Origin: DATJLY01 sp963729295 | GTDB lineage: Bacteria; Pseudomonadota; Alphaproteobacteria; ATCC43930; CGMCC-115725 | Reading direction: 5' to 3' | DNA length: 64,000 nt | NCBI GenBank assembly: GCA_963729295.1 | Contig: CAVSNJ010000004.1 | Location: forward strand, 62,001 to 126,000 | Shown here: positions 12,392-21,194 of the stretch, in pieces | How positions within the stretch are numbered: the stretch's first letter is position 1 | How the letters are laid out: every line of letters starts with the position of its first letter | Program-made: the position numbers and the translations under genes | The notes under the pieces: generated by a model | What the model was told of the DNA's origin: nothing | The model's input: only the letters and a program-made list of their open reading frames with translations | Databases searched by the model: none

Positions 12392-14074
12392 TCAGGCGCG
12401 CGTCAGCGGCTTGTAGCGGATGCGGTGCGGCCGCTCCGCCTCCGCGCCGAGGCGGCGCTTGCGGTCGGCCTCGTAGTCGGCGTGGTTCCCTTCGAACCAT
12501 TCGACCGCGCTCATTCCTTCGAAGGCGAGGATGTGCGTCGCGATGCGGTCCAAGAACCAGCGGTCGTGCGAGATGACGACGGCGCAGCCGGGAAAATCCA
12601 ACAGCGCCTCCTCGAGCGCGCGTAGCGTATCGACGTCGAGATCGTTGGTCGGCTCGTCGAGCAGGATGACGTTGGCGCCGGTCTTGAGCATCTTGGCAAG
12701 GTGGACGCGGTTCCGCTCGCCGCCCGAGAGCTGACCCACCTTCTTCTGCTGATCGGAGCCGCGGAAATTGAAGAGCGAGCAATAGGCGCGGCTCGGCATC
12801 TTGCGCCGCGTCAGGTCGATCTCGTCCTGCCCGCCGGAAATTTCCTCGAACACGGTCTTGGCCGCGGCGAGCGTGTCGCGCGACTGATCGACATAGCCGA
12901 GCTTCACCGTGTCGCCAAGGCGGATCGTACCGCGGTCGGGCGCTTCCGCGCCGGTGATCATGCGGAAGAGCGTGGTCTTGCCGGCGCCGTTGGCGCCGAT
13001 CACGCCGACGATGCCGCCGGGCGGCAGCCGGAACGACAGGTTCTCGATCAGAAGCTGCTCGCCATAGGCCTTGGCGATGTGGTTCGCCTCGATCACGAGA
13101 TCGCCCAGGCGCGGCCCCGGCGGCAGCACGATCTGCGCGTTCTCGGGCGCCGTCTCGCGGCTTTGCGAGACCAGCGTCTCGTAGGCCGTGATGCGGGCCT
13201 TGCTCTTCGCCTGGCGCGCGCGCGGGCTCTCGCGCACCCATTCGAGCTCGCGCTCCAAGGTGCGCTGGCGCGCCGCCTCCTGCTTTCCCTCCTGCTCGAG
13301 CCGCTTCTGCTTCTGCTCGAGCCAGCCGGAATAGTTGCCCTCGTACGGGATGCCGTGGCCGCGATCGAGCTCGAGGATCCAGCCCGCCACCTCGTCGAGG
13401 AAATAGCGATCGTGCGTCACGGTCACGACCGTGCCGGGATAATCGGCGAGAAAGCGTTGCAGCCACGCGACCAATTCGGCATCGAGGTGATTGGTCGGCT
13501 CGTCGAGCAGCAAGAGGTCGGGCCGTTGCAGCAACAGGCGGCAGAGCGCGACGCGGCGCCGCTCGCCGCCCGAGAGCGATGCCACGTCCGCATCGCCCGG
13601 CGGACAACGCAGCGCATCCATCGCGATCTCGACCGTGCGGTCGAGCTCCCAGCCGTTGGCGGCCTCGATCTTCTCCTGCAGATCGCCCTGCTCGGTGATG
13701 AGCGCAGTCATCTCGTCGTCGCCGAGCGGCTCGCCGAACTTCGCACTCACCGCCTCGAAACGCTCGAGCAGCGCCTTGATCTCGGCCAGCCCCTCGGTGA
13801 CGTTGCCGGCCACGTCCTTCTTTGGATCGAGCGCCGGCTCCTGCGCCAGGTAGCCGACCTTGACGCCGTCGGCGGCCCACGCCTCGCCGGTAAAATCCTT
13901 TTCCGCGCCGGCCATGATGCGCAAGAGCGTCGACTTGCCGGCGCCGTTCAGGCCGAGGACGCCGATCTTCGCGCCCGGCAGGAACGACAGCCAGATATCC
14001 TTCAGCACCTCGCGCCCGCCCGGAAAGGTCTTGCCGAGGCCCTTCATCACGTAGATGTATTGGTAAGCGGCCAT
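12392..14074 (-). CDS. ettA: Energy-dependent translational throttle protein, ABC-F ATPase
   Basis: This 560-residue soluble ABC-F protein has two ATPase domains. The first Walker A is GVLGLNGAGKSTLLR and its signature is VASLSGGERRRVALCRLLL; the second Walker A is GVIGANGAGKTTLFR with signature VGQLSGGERNRVHLAKML. They are joined by a charged linker rich in Glu, Lys and Arg (about residues 240-310). Length and the N-terminus MAAYQYIYVMKGLGKTFPGG fit EttA, which binds the ribosomal E site and gates the first peptide bond by ADP:ATP ratio. The start at 14074 is chosen by homology; upstream in-frame codons lack support. It is divergent from the LLM monooxygenase gene. Confidence 0.95.
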   Translation of the reverse strand: MAAYQYIYVMKGLGKTFPGGREVLKDIWLSFLPGAKIGVLGLNGAGKSTLLRIMAGAEKDFTGEAWAADGVKVGYLAQEPALDPKKDVAGNVTEGLAEIKALLERFEAVSAKFGEPLGDDEMTALITEQGDLQEKIEAANGWELDRTVEIAMDALRCPPGDADVASLSGGERRRVALCRLLLQRPDLLLLDEPTNHLDAELVAWLQRFLADYPGTVVTVTHDRYFLDEVAGWILELDRGHGIPYEGNYSGWLEQKQKRLEQEGKQEAARQRTLERELEWVRESPRARQAKSKARITAYETLVSQSRETAPENAQIVLPPGPRLGDLVIEANHIAKAYGEQLLIENLSFRLPPGGIVGVIGANGAGKTTLFRMITGAEAPDRGTIRLGDTVKLGYVDQSRDTLAAAKTVFEEISGGQDEIDLTRRKMPSRAYCSLFNFRGSDQQKKVGQLSGGERNRVHLAKMLKTGANVILLDEPTNDLDVDTLRALEEALLDFPGCAVVISHDRWFLDRIATHILAFEGMSAVEWFEGNHADYEADRKRRLGAEAERPHRIRYKPLTRA

Positions 14075-14174
14075 GCGGGGCTCTCTAGCAACTCGGCCCC
14101 GGCCCTTCAAACGACGGGGTGCCATCCCGAGAATGCGGGGCGCGCGCGGGCCGGTTTTTCGCTAGGATGGAGCC

Positions 14175-15506
14175 ATGAGCGGACAACGCCAACTGCGTCT
14201 CACCGCCTTCATGCGGCCGGTGAGCCTCCATACCGCCGCGTGGCGCTATCCCGGCGCCTTCGCCGACGCCAATTTCAATTTCGCGCACATCAAGCGCTTT
14301 GCCGAGACGCTCGAGCGCGGCCGCATCGACGGGTTCTTCATGGCCGACCATCTGGCCGTCCTGAACATGCCGATGGATGCCTTGAAGCGCAGCGCGACGC
14401 CGACTTCGTTCGAGCCCTTCACGCTCTTGTCCGCGCTCGCCATGGTGACGAAGCATCTGGGCCTCATGGCGACCGGCTCCACCACCTATGACGAGCCCTA
14501 TCACGTCGCGCGGCGCTTTGCCTCGCTTGACCATTTGAGCAACGGGCGGGCGGGGTGGAACGTCGTCACCACGTCCAACCCCGACGCCTCGCGCAATTTC
14601 GGCTTCGAGGATCACTTGGAGCATGGCGAGCGCTACGCCCGCGCGCGCGAATTCGTCGATGTCGTGACCGGGCTCTGGGATAGCTGGGCCGAGGACGCCT
14701 TCGTCCGCGATGTCGAGCACGGCGTCTATTTCGATCCCGACCGGCTTCACGTGCTCGACCACAAGGGCAAGTATTTCAACGTGCGCGGGCCCTTGAACAT
14801 CGCGCGGCCCGTGCAGGGCTGGCCCGTCATCGTCCAGGCCGGCGCGAGCGAAGCGGGCCGCCAGCTCGCCGCCGAGACGGCCGAGGCCGTCTTCACCGGG
14901 CAAAGCAGCATCGAGGTCGGCCGCGCGTTTTATGCTGACGTCAAAGGCCGCATGCAGAAGTTCGGGCGCGATCCCGAGCACATGAAGATCCTGCCCGGCT
15001 GCATGATCTATGTCGGCGATTCGCTCGCGGACGCGCAGGCCAAGCGCGCGAAGCTCGATTCGCTCGTGCATTACGCCTCCGCCATCGCCACCCTCTCGAT
15101 CGCGCTCGGCACCGATGCGTCGAAGTTCGATCCCGATGGGCCGTTGCCGGAAATCCCGGAATCGAACGCGTCCAAAAGCGGGCGCGAGCGCGTGATCGAG
15201 CTGGCCAAGCGCGAAGGCTTCACCGTGCGCCAGCTGGCGCAGCGTTTGGGCGGCCATGGCGGGCTTGCCATGCTCGGCACGCCGCGCATGATCGCCGACC
15301 AGATGGAGGAATGGCTCGAGACGCGCGCGTCGGACGGCTTCACCTTGCAGATCCCCTATCTGCCGCAGGGGCTCGATGATGTCGTCGACCGGCTCATTCC
15401 GGAATTGCAGCGCCGAAACCTCTTCCGCCGCGAATACGAGGGCAAGACGCTCAGGGAGAATCTGGGCCTGCCGCGTCCGGACAACCGCTTCTTCGCGAAA
15501 CGCTGA
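14175..15506 (+). CDS. LLM-class FMN-dependent monooxygenase (NtaA/SnaA/DszA type)
   Basis: This 443-residue protein matches the NtaA/SnaA/DszA subgroup of the bacterial-luciferase superfamily: GFFMADHLAV, MATGSTTYDEPYHVARRFAS, LSNGRAGWNVVTTSNPDASR and YFNVRGPLNIARPVQGWPVI. Such enzymes use FMNH2 supplied by a separate flavin reductase to oxidise C-S or C-N bonds in organosulfur compounds or chelators such as nitrilotriacetate. The flavin reductase-like gene at 3332-3856 is a conceivable partner, but it is 10 kb away. The VOC-domain gene follows after 17 bp in the same direction, so the two probably form an operon. Substrate unknown. F420 dependence is unlikely for this subgroup. Confidence 0.9.
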   Translation: MSGQRQLRLTAFMRPVSLHTAAWRYPGAFADANFNFAHIKRFAETLERGRIDGFFMADHLAVLNMPMDALKRSATPTSFEPFTLLSALAMVTKHLGLMATGSTTYDEPYHVARRFASLDHLSNGRAGWNVVTTSNPDASRNFGFEDHLEHGERYARAREFVDVVTGLWDSWAEDAFVRDVEHGVYFDPDRLHVLDHKGKYFNVRGPLNIARPVQGWPVIVQAGASEAGRQLAAETAEAVFTGQSSIEVGRAFYADVKGRMQKFGRDPEHMKILPGCMIYVGDSLADAQAKRAKLDSLVHYASAIATLSIALGTDASKFDPDGPLPEIPESNASKSGRERVIELAKREGFTVRQLAQRLGGHGGLAMLGTPRMIADQMEEWLETRASDGFTLQIPYLPQGLDDVVDRLIPELQRRNLFRREYEGKTLRENLGLPRPDNRFFAKR

Positions 15507-15523
15507 GAGTTCAGGAGGAAACC

Positions 15524-16363
15524 ATGGCCGCACAAATCCGCCACATCGCCATTTTCTCGGACAATCCCGCGCAGCTCGCGAAATTCTATGGCGAGGTGTT
15601 CGGCACGAGCGTGACCGGCGTCGACGAGCTCGGCAACGCCTGGGTCACCGACGGCACCATGGACATCGCGCTCCTCCATCGGCGCGGGCGCGACAACCGC
15701 AAGACCGGCATCCATCATTGGGGCTTCACCATCGCGCCATCCGAGCGCGATGGCGTCATCGCCAAGATGAAGGAGTACGGCGTCACGGTTTACAGCCCCT
15801 ATGTCGATTCGCCCGAGGCGCACCGGCCCTATGCCGAGGACGCGGTCAAGGACCCGGACGGCAACCGCTTCGATCTCTCGACCGGCATGCGCAAGGTGCG
15901 CGCGCAGCCCGGCACCACGACGACGGCCGATGGCGCGCGCCCGGCCTCGATCCGGCACATCGCGATCTTCTCCGACGATCCCGCGCGGCTCGCGAAGTTC
16001 TATGTCGATGTGTTCGGCCTCAAGATCACCGGCGAGAGCCAAGGCGACGTGTGGGTGACCGAAGGCTATGTCGATGTCGCATTGATCAGCCGCAAGAACG
16101 CCAAGGCGCCCGCCGGCATCCATCACTGGGGCTTCACGCTCGCGCCGGACGCGAAGCCGAAGATCTACGAGGCGCTCACCGCGCGGGGATTGCCACCGAA
16201 GGATCCACGCGCGGAGAACCCGACGATCGACCGGCCATTCGTCGAGCATGCCGGCTGGGACATCGATGGCAACCGCTTCGACCTCACGACCGGCAAGCGC
16301 GACATGGACGTCGAGAAGACGCGCACCAAGGAGCGCCTCGCATCGCTCCAGCCGGCGAAATAG
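15524..16363 (+). CDS. Tandem VOC (glyoxalase/dioxygenase fold) protein
   Basis: This 279-residue protein consists of two copies of the vicinal-oxygen-chelate domain, about residues 1-140 and 141-279. Each begins IRHIAIFSD(N/D)PA, contains AKFYGEVFG or AKFYVDVFG, then GIHHWGFT, and ends DGNRFDLSTG or DGNRFDLTTG, so an internal duplication is plain. His at the first strand (IRHIAIF), the IHHWGF histidine and the closing acidic residues could form the metal site. Such proteins act as extradiol dioxygenases, glyoxalases or isomerases. It lies 17 bp behind the LLM monooxygenase, suggesting a two-step catabolic unit, which is inference. A Shine-Dalgarno-like AGGAGG precedes ATG 15524. Confidence 0.85.
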   Translation: MAAQIRHIAIFSDNPAQLAKFYGEVFGTSVTGVDELGNAWVTDGTMDIALLHRRGRDNRKTGIHHWGFTIAPSERDGVIAKMKEYGVTVYSPYVDSPEAHRPYAEDAVKDPDGNRFDLSTGMRKVRAQPGTTTTADGARPASIRHIAIFSDDPARLAKFYVDVFGLKITGESQGDVWVTEGYVDVALISRKNAKAPAGIHHWGFTLAPDAKPKIYEALTARGLPPKDPRAENPTIDRPFVEHAGWDIDGNRFDLTTGKRDMDVEKTRTKERLASLQPAK

Positions 16364-16366
16364 GGC

Positions 16367-16738
16367 TCAGCGCTTCGGCGTCATGATGCCGACCATCGCG
16401 CCGGTTGCATCGGCGACGATGGCGATCCGCCCGACATCGGGAATGTCGAACGGTTCGCGATGCACCTTGCCGCCATTCGCCGTCACGTCCTTGGCGCGCC
16501 GGTCGACATCGTCGACCTCGATATAGGAGAACCAGTGCGGCGGCGTGCCGGGCGGCACCATGCCGGTCATGTTCATCAGGCCCGCGACCGGCGTGCCGCC
16601 CACCTTCGCGATCCAATAGCTGCCGGACGGCATCTTCATTTCCTCCATCGTCCAGCCGATCGTCTTGCCGTAGAAGGATTTCGCCTTCTCGACATCGGCG
16701 GTCATCAGTTCGTTCCACATGAATGCGCCGTGCGCCAT
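16367..16738 (-). CDS. Single-domain VOC family protein
   Basis: This 123-residue protein has a start at ATG 16738, with AAGGAGGC about 7 bases upstream on its own strand. It begins FMWNELMTADVEKAKSFYGK and contains a second beta-alpha-beta-beta-beta unit (HWFSYIEVDDVDRRAKDVTA) plus EPFDIPDVGRIAIVADATGA. This is the pattern of short VOC proteins of the CFP32/glyoxalase-like type. Its 3' end nearly meets that of the tandem VOC gene (3 bp apart, convergent), but the sequences differ clearly and it is not a recent copy. The reaction is unknown. Confidence 0.8.
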   Translation of the reverse strand: MAHGAFMWNELMTADVEKAKSFYGKTIGWTMEEMKMPSGSYWIAKVGGTPVAGLMNMTGMVPPGTPPHWFSYIEVDDVDRRAKDVTANGGKVHREPFDIPDVGRIAIVADATGAMVGIMTPKR

Positions 16739-16839
16739 CGTGTGCCTCCTTGATGCTGTTGGGGCAAACATAGCACGCCCCTATCCCGTCTCCGGCAACT
16801 CTGCTACCACCCTCGCAACTAACGCAGGCGGAGGCAGGC

Positions 16840-18282
16840 ATGGCGGCATATCCCGAGATTCTGCTCCACATCGACGGCGAGTGGACGAAGGGGGCGGGCG
16901 GCAAGTCCGAGCCCGTGCTCAATCCCGCCACCGGCGAGCCGATCGGCCAGGTGCCGCATGCGAGCCGCGCCGATCTCGACCGCGCGCTCGCCGCGGCGGC
17001 CAAGGGGTTTGCCGCCTGGCGCAAGGTCTCGGCGCATGATCGCTACAAGCTCATGCGCAAGGCCGCCGACAATGTCCGCGCCAAGGCTGACGAAATCGCC
17101 GAATGGATGGTGATGGAGCAGGGTAAGCCCTTGCTCGAGGCGCGGCTTGAGACGCTCGCCGGCGGCGACATCATCGACTGGTTCGCGGAAGAGGCGCGCC
17201 GCACTTATGGCCGCATCATTCCGGCGCGCGCGGACGGCGTGCAGCAGCTCGTGGTGAAGGAGCCGGTGGGGCCGGTCGCCGCCTTCACGCCGTGGAATTT
17301 CCCGATCAACCAGGCGGTGCGGAAAATCTCGGGCGCGGTCGCCGCCGGCTGCTCGATCATTCTGAAGGCGCCCGAGAACACGCCGGCCTCGGTGATCGGG
17401 CTCGTGCGCGCCTTCGTCGAGGCGGGCCTGCCGGCGGGCGTCGTCAATCTCGTCTTCGGCGTGCCGGCGGAAATCTCCGAATATCTCATCCCGCACCCGA
17501 CGATCCGCAAAGTGTCGTTCACCGGCTCGGTCGCGGTCGGAAAACATCTGGCCGAGCTCGCCGGCCGCCACATGAAGCGCGTGACGATGGAGCTGGGCGG
17601 GCACGCGCCGGCGATCGTGTTCGAGGACGCCGATCTCGACAGCGCAGTCAAGATCCTCTCCGCCAACAAATACCGCAACGCCGGGCAGATCTGCATCGCG
17701 CCGACGCGCTTCCTCGTGCAGGAGAGCGTCTATCGCCCGTTCGTCGAGAAATTCATCGCCGCGACGCGGGCGGTGAAGGTCGGCGACGGCTTGCAGAAGG
17801 AAACCCGCATGGGGCCTTTGGCGCATGCCCGCCGGGTCGAGGCGATGGAGGCCTTCGTCGCCGACGCCGAAAAGAACGGCGCCAAGATCGAGACGGGCGG
17901 CCGCCGCAGCGGCAACAAGGGCTTCTTCTTCGAGCCCACGGTGATGACCGACGTGCCGCTCAAAGCGCGCATCATGAACGAGGAACCGTTCGGCCCCTTG
18001 GCGCCCATCTCCTCCTTCGCGAAGGAGGACGAGGTGGTGGCGGAAGCGAACCGCCTGCCTTACGGCCTCGCCGCTTATGCCTATACGCGCTCGGCCAAGA
18101 CCGCGGCGCGGCTCGGCGAGGCGATCGAGAGCGGCATGGTGTCGATCAACCATCACGGGCTCGCGCTCCCCGAGACGCCGTTCGGCGGCGTCAAGGATTC
18201 GGGCTATGGCTCCGAAGGCGGTTCCGAGGCGATCGAGGCGTTCCTCACCACCAAGTTCATCACGCACCAGACGGCGGGCTGA
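16840..18282 (+). CDS. NAD(P)-dependent aldehyde dehydrogenase (succinate-semialdehyde dehydrogenase-like)
   Basis: This 480-residue ALDH-superfamily enzyme has the usual length and motifs. These are PVGPVAAFTPWNFPINQAVRK (cofactor-binding region, cited by core FTPWNFPINQ), the catalytic Glu in MELGGHAPAIV (about 251), the catalytic Cys in RNAGQICIAPTRF (about 285), and MNEEPFGPLAPISSF. The closest named group by motif is GabD-like semialdehyde dehydrogenases, oxidising a C4 semialdehyde to the acid in the cytosol; the exact substrate is uncertain. It stands alone. Its last 23 bp overlap the 3' end of pspF, convergent. Confidence 0.9.
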   Translation: MAAYPEILLHIDGEWTKGAGGKSEPVLNPATGEPIGQVPHASRADLDRALAAAAKGFAAWRKVSAHDRYKLMRKAADNVRAKADEIAEWMVMEQGKPLLEARLETLAGGDIIDWFAEEARRTYGRIIPARADGVQQLVVKEPVGPVAAFTPWNFPINQAVRKISGAVAAGCSIILKAPENTPASVIGLVRAFVEAGLPAGVVNLVFGVPAEISEYLIPHPTIRKVSFTGSVAVGKHLAELAGRHMKRVTMELGGHAPAIVFEDADLDSAVKILSANKYRNAGQICIAPTRFLVQESVYRPFVEKFIAATRAVKVGDGLQKETRMGPLAHARRVEAMEAFVADAEKNGAKIETGGRRSGNKGFFFEPTVMTDVPLKARIMNEEPFGPLAPISSFAKEDEVVAEANRLPYGLAAYAYTRSAKTAARLGEAIESGMVSINHHGLALPETPFGGVKDSGYGSEGGSEAIEAFLTTKFITHQTAG

Positions 18283-19312
18283 GCGCGCGCAAGCGCCGCC
18301 GGAGCTGGTGATAGCCCAGGCCCAGCGCCGCCGCCGTGCGGCGCTGGTTGCCGCCGTTCTCCGCCAGCGCCGCGCGCAACAATTCCGCCTCGTAGCGCCG
18401 CAGTTTTTCGGCGAACGGCATATTTTCCGCATCCCCCTCACCGTCGACCGCATGCGGTCGACCCTCTCCCCGCTGGGGAGAGGGAGGGACCCGCGGAGCG
18501 GGAGGGTGAGGGGGCACCGGCCGCCATGGCGACGCGAACGGATCGAGCAGGATCTGCGCCAGCGGCAGCGCCGGATCGGGCGCGCGATAGAGGCTGCGCT
18601 CGACCGCGTTCTTCAACTCGCGCACGTTGCCGGGCCAGTCATGCGCCATGAGCTGCGCCATCGCTTCATCGGCGAAGCCCGCGAAATAGCGCCGGCCGAG
18701 GACGCGCGTCATGGCGCGGGCGAAATGTTCGGCCAGAAGCGGAATGTCCTCGCGCCGCGCGCGCAACGGCGGCAGCGTCACCACGTCGAACGCCAGCCGG
18801 TCGAGCAGGTCGCTGCGGAATCTCTGCGCCTCCGCGAGCGCCGGCAGATCGACGTTGGTCGCCGCGATGAGGCGCACATCGACGCTCAGCACCTCGTTGC
18901 CGCCGACGCGGGTGAAGCTGCCGTATTCGATGACGCGCAGCACTTTCTCCTGCACCGCGAGCGAGGCGGACGCGATCTCGTCGAGGAAGATCGTGCCGCC
19001 GTCGGCGAGCTCGAAGCGCGATTGGCGCCGCCGCGCCGCGCCGGTGAAGGCGCCGGCCTCGTGGCCGAACAATTCGCTGTCGAGCAGCGTCTCGGCAAGC
19101 GCGGCGCAGTTGACGGCATGGAACGGCTTGTCCCAGCGCGGCGAGAGCAACGCGAGGCGCGACGCGATCAGCTCCTTGCCGGTGCCGCGCTCGCCCACCA
19201 CCAGCACCGGCCGGTCGAGCGGCGCGAGCTGCGAGACCTGCGCCAGCACGGCGCGGAAGGCCGGCGCCTCGCCCACCAAGGGCGGTAGCTCGGGAATGGC
19301 GGAATCCGGCAT
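18260..19312 (-). CDS. pspF: Psp operon transcriptional activator (sigma-54 enhancer-binding protein)
   Basis: This roughly 350-residue protein has no N-terminal receiver domain, as in PspF. The AAA+ module has Walker A VVGERGTGKELIA, the sigma-54 contact loop GAFTGA, Walker B GGTIFLDEIASAS and the arginine-finger region. A Fis-type HTH closes it (NQRRTAAALGLGYHQLRRRL). The chosen start, MPDSAIPELPPLVGEAPAF at 19312, fits PspF; an upstream ATG at 19354 is also in frame. The gene is divergent from pspA, which has a matching sigma-54 promoter. Between the AAA+ and HTH domains sits an in-frame stretch encoded by a dispersed palindromic repeat (18433-18514), which makes the protein longer than usual. 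Confidence 0.93.
   Translation of the reverse strand: MPDSAIPELPPLVGEAPAFRAVLAQVSQLAPLDRPVLVVGERGTGKELIASRLALLSPRWDKPFHAVNCAALAETLLDSELFGHEAGAFTGAARRRQSRFELADGGTIFLDEIASASLAVQEKVLRVIEYGSFTRVGGNEVLSVDVRLIAATNVDLPALAEAQRFRSDLLDRLAFDVVTLPPLRARREDIPLLAEHFARAMTRVLGRRYFAGFADEAMAQLMAHDWPGNVRELKNAVERSLYRAPDPALPLAQILLDPFASPWRPVPPHPPAPRVPPSPQRGEGRPHAVDGEGDAENMPFAEKLRRYEAELLRAALAENGGNQRRTAAALGLGYHQLRRRLRALSPPSGA
18433..18514. repeat. Dispersed palindromic repeat inside pspF
   Basis: About 82 bp bounded by CCCCCTCACC and GGTGAGGGGG. Inside are a perfect 20-bp palindrome (18443-18462, centre GCATGC), a hairpin CCCTCTCCCC-gct-GGGGAGAGGG (18462-18484) and CCCGC-GGA-GCGGG (18490-18502). Related sequence recurs at 43681-43792. 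It is translated in frame as a Pro/Arg/Gly-rich linker of PspF. Confidence 0.85.
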
Positions 19313-19406
19313 AATATGGCGATTATAGAGATATAGATTGGCGAATTCCACCACTATCCAACGACGGCCAACGCATATACCTCGTCATTTCAACGACTTA
19401 GAGATC

Positions 19407-19422
19407 TGGCACGGTCCCTGCA
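19407..19422 (+). promoter_or_regulatory. Sigma-54 (-24/-12) promoter of pspABC
   Basis: TGGCACGGTCCCTGCA matches the -24/-12 consensus, with GG and GC exactly ten bases apart. The predicted start is near 19433, giving a leader of about 24 bases with GAGG (19447-19450) before the pspA ATG. The divergent PspF gene supplies the expected activator. The AT-rich 19313-19400 segment should hold its enhancer sites. Confidence 0.88.
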
Positions 19423-19456
19423 CATGTCCCCGCAGAGTCATTTGCCGAGGACCGCC

Positions 19457-20131
19457 ATGGGTATCTTCTCGCGCCTTGCCGACATCGTGAACTCCAACAT
19501 CAACGCCATCCTCGACCGCGCCCAGGATCCGGAAAAGATCATCCGCCTCATCATCCAGGAGATGGAGGACACGCTCGTCGAGGTGCGCTCGCAGGCGGTC
19601 CGCACCATCGCCGAGAAGAAGGAGATGGAGCGCCGGCTCGAGGCCTTGCGGCGCGAGCGCGACGAATGGCAGCGCCGCGCCGAGCTCGCGCTGACCAAGG
19701 GGCGCGAGGATCTGGCGAAAGGCGCGCTCGCGGCCAAGGCGCGGCTCGAGGACCAGCTGCGGCGCGAGGAGACTCAGTTGGCGCTCGTGGCATCGGGGCT
19801 CGACAAGCAGAACGACGACATCGCCCAGCTCCAGGCGAAGCTCGCCGACGCCAAGGCGCGCGAGAAGGGATTGGCGGCGCGGCACAAGACCGCCTCGACG
19901 CGCATCCGCATCCGCACCAATCTCTATGACGAGCGCATCGTCGACGCGTTTGCCCGCTTCGACGAGGTCGAGCGCGCGCTCGACGAGATGGAAGGCAAGG
20001 TCGAGGCGTTCGAGCTCGGCCGCCGGCCCGGCGTCGCCGACGAGATCGTCGGGCTCGAGAAGGACGCGCGCGTCGAGGAGGAGCTTGCCGCCTTGAAGGT
20101 GCGGCTCGGCAACCGGATCAAGCCGGCATGA
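19457..20131 (+). CDS. pspA: Phage shock protein A
   Basis: This 224-residue protein has the PspA/IM30 N-terminal amphipathic helix (MGIFSRLADIVNSNINAILD) and then a long coiled coil rich in Glu, Arg, Lys and Ala with almost no prolines. PspA polymerises on stressed inner membranes to limit proton leakage and also inhibits PspF by binding its AAA+ domain. The start at 19457 is chosen because the helix must be N-terminal and a GAGG lies 6 bases upstream. Length equals the E. coli protein (222). It is first gene of an operon with pspB, pspC, yccF and an NTF2-like gene. Confidence 0.96.
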   Translation: MGIFSRLADIVNSNINAILDRAQDPEKIIRLIIQEMEDTLVEVRSQAVRTIAEKKEMERRLEALRRERDEWQRRAELALTKGREDLAKGALAAKARLEDQLRREETQLALVASGLDKQNDDIAQLQAKLADAKAREKGLAARHKTASTRIRIRTNLYDERIVDAFARFDEVERALDEMEGKVEAFELGRRPGVADEIVGLEKDARVEEELAALKVRLGNRIKPA

Positions 20132-20141
20132 GGTCGCTCCC

Positions 20142-20384
20142 ATGATCCACGGCGCCTTCGGCTTCGTCCTCGGCCTCATTTTCCTGGTCGTCGTCGCACC
20201 CATCTGGATCGTCGCGCACTACCTGGTGCGCTGGCGCAAGAGCCGGCGGCTCTCGGCCGGCGACGAAAAGGCGCTGGGCGAGCTTTACGACATCGCGCGC
20301 CGCATGGAGGGCCGCGTCGTATCGCTGGAGCGCGTGCTCGACGCCGAGGCGCCGGGCTGGCGCGCGAAGAGCGGAGACAAGTGA
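20142..20384 (+). CDS. pspB: Phage shock protein B
   Basis: This 80-residue inner-membrane protein has one N-terminal membrane helix (FGFVLGLIFLVVVAPIWIVAHY) followed by a cytoplasmic amphipathic coiled segment (LYDIARRMEGRVVSLERVLD), as in PspB. PspB with PspC relays envelope stress to the PspA-PspF complex. It lies 10 bp after pspA, and its TGA overlaps the pspC ATG by one base (TGATG), implying coupled translation. Confidence 0.92.
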   Translation: MIHGAFGFVLGLIFLVVVAPIWIVAHYLVRWRKSRRLSAGDEKALGELYDIARRMEGRVVSLERVLDAEAPGWRAKSGDK

Positions 20385-20761
20385 TGTGGCACGACGCCCG
20401 CTCCCGCCTCTATCGCGATCCCGAGACCGGCCTCATCGCCGGCGTCGCGTCCGGCATCGCGCGCTATCTCGGGGTGGAGCCGATCGCGGTCCGGCTCGCC
20501 TTCGTGCTGGGGCTCTTCCTCTTCTTCGTGCCCGCGTTCGCGGCCTATGTCGTGCTGTGGATCGCGCTGCCGCTGCGCCCGCCCGCGCTCTTCACGAACC
20601 GCGAGGACGAGACGTTCTGGCGTGGCGTCGCCACCGAGCCCGACACGACGTTGCAGCATCTGCGCCACCGCTTCGGCGATCTCGAGGCGCGGCTCCGCGC
20701 CATGGAGACGCACGTCGCTTCGCCCGATTTCGACCTCCACCGCAAGTTCAGGGATCTGTGA
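20384..20761 (+). CDS. pspC: Phage shock protein C
   Basis: This 125-residue protein begins with the PspC domain: RLYRDPETGLIAGVASGIARYLG, cited by its core GVASGIARYLGVEP, then one strong membrane segment (LAFVLGLFLFFVPAFAAYVVLWIALPL). A cytosolic or periplasmic tail rich in charged residues (residues 75-125) follows. It is part of the stress sensor with PspB. ATG 20384 overlaps the pspB stop, and its own TGA overlaps the next ATG at 20761 in the same way. Confidence 0.93.
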   Translation: MWHDARSRLYRDPETGLIAGVASGIARYLGVEPIAVRLAFVLGLFLFFVPAFAAYVVLWIALPLRPPALFTNREDETFWRGVATEPDTTLQHLRHRFGDLEARLRAMETHVASPDFDLHRKFRDL

Positions 20762-21192
20762 TGCGCCTCTCCATCCTCCTCAACATCCTGTGGCTCATCT
20801 GCGGCGGCGCGCTGATGGCGCTCGGCTGGTTCGTGGCCGGGCTCGTCATGGCGCTCACCATCGTCGGCTTGCCGTGGGCGCGCTCGGCCTTTTCGATCGC
20901 GCGCTACAGCCTCTTGCCGTTCGGCCATCGCGTCGTCCATCGCGCGGCGTGGACCGGGCACGAGGACCTCGGCACCGGCGCCCTCGGCACGCTCGGCAAT
21001 CTCGTCTGGCTCGTGCTCGCGGGCTGGTGGCTCGCTCTCGGTCACCTCGGCGCGGCACTCTTGCTCGCCGCCACCCTCATCGGCCTGCCGTTCGCCTGGG
21101 CGCATCTGAAGCTCGCGGGCCTCGCGCTCTGGCCCGTGGGCCGCATGGTCGTGCCGGACGGCGCCGCGCCCGCTTACGCGCGCTGGCGGTGA
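20761..21192 (+). CDS. YccF domain inner-membrane protein
   Basis: This 143-residue hydrophobic protein starts at ATG 20761, overlapping the pspC stop by one base. The N-terminus LLNILWLICGGALMALGWFV and the repeated block LTIVGLPWARSAFSIARYSL plus ATLIGLPFAWAHLKLAGLAL show the two YccF-type units, each with membrane helices. YccF proteins are uncharacterised small membrane proteins. Its position inside the psp operon suggests a role in the envelope stress response here, which is inference. Confidence 0.85.
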   Translation: MRLSILLNILWLICGGALMALGWFVAGLVMALTIVGLPWARSAFSIARYSLLPFGHRVVHRAAWTGHEDLGTGALGTLGNLVWLVLAGWWLALGHLGAALLLAATLIGLPFAWAHLKLAGLALWPVGRMVVPDGAAPAYARWR

Positions 21193-21194
21193 GC

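Noticed and set aside
14175..15506. LLM protein as an F420-dependent enzyme linked to cofCDE
   Set aside because: Motifs fit the FMN-dependent NtaA/DszA subgroup, and the cof genes are 45 kb away.
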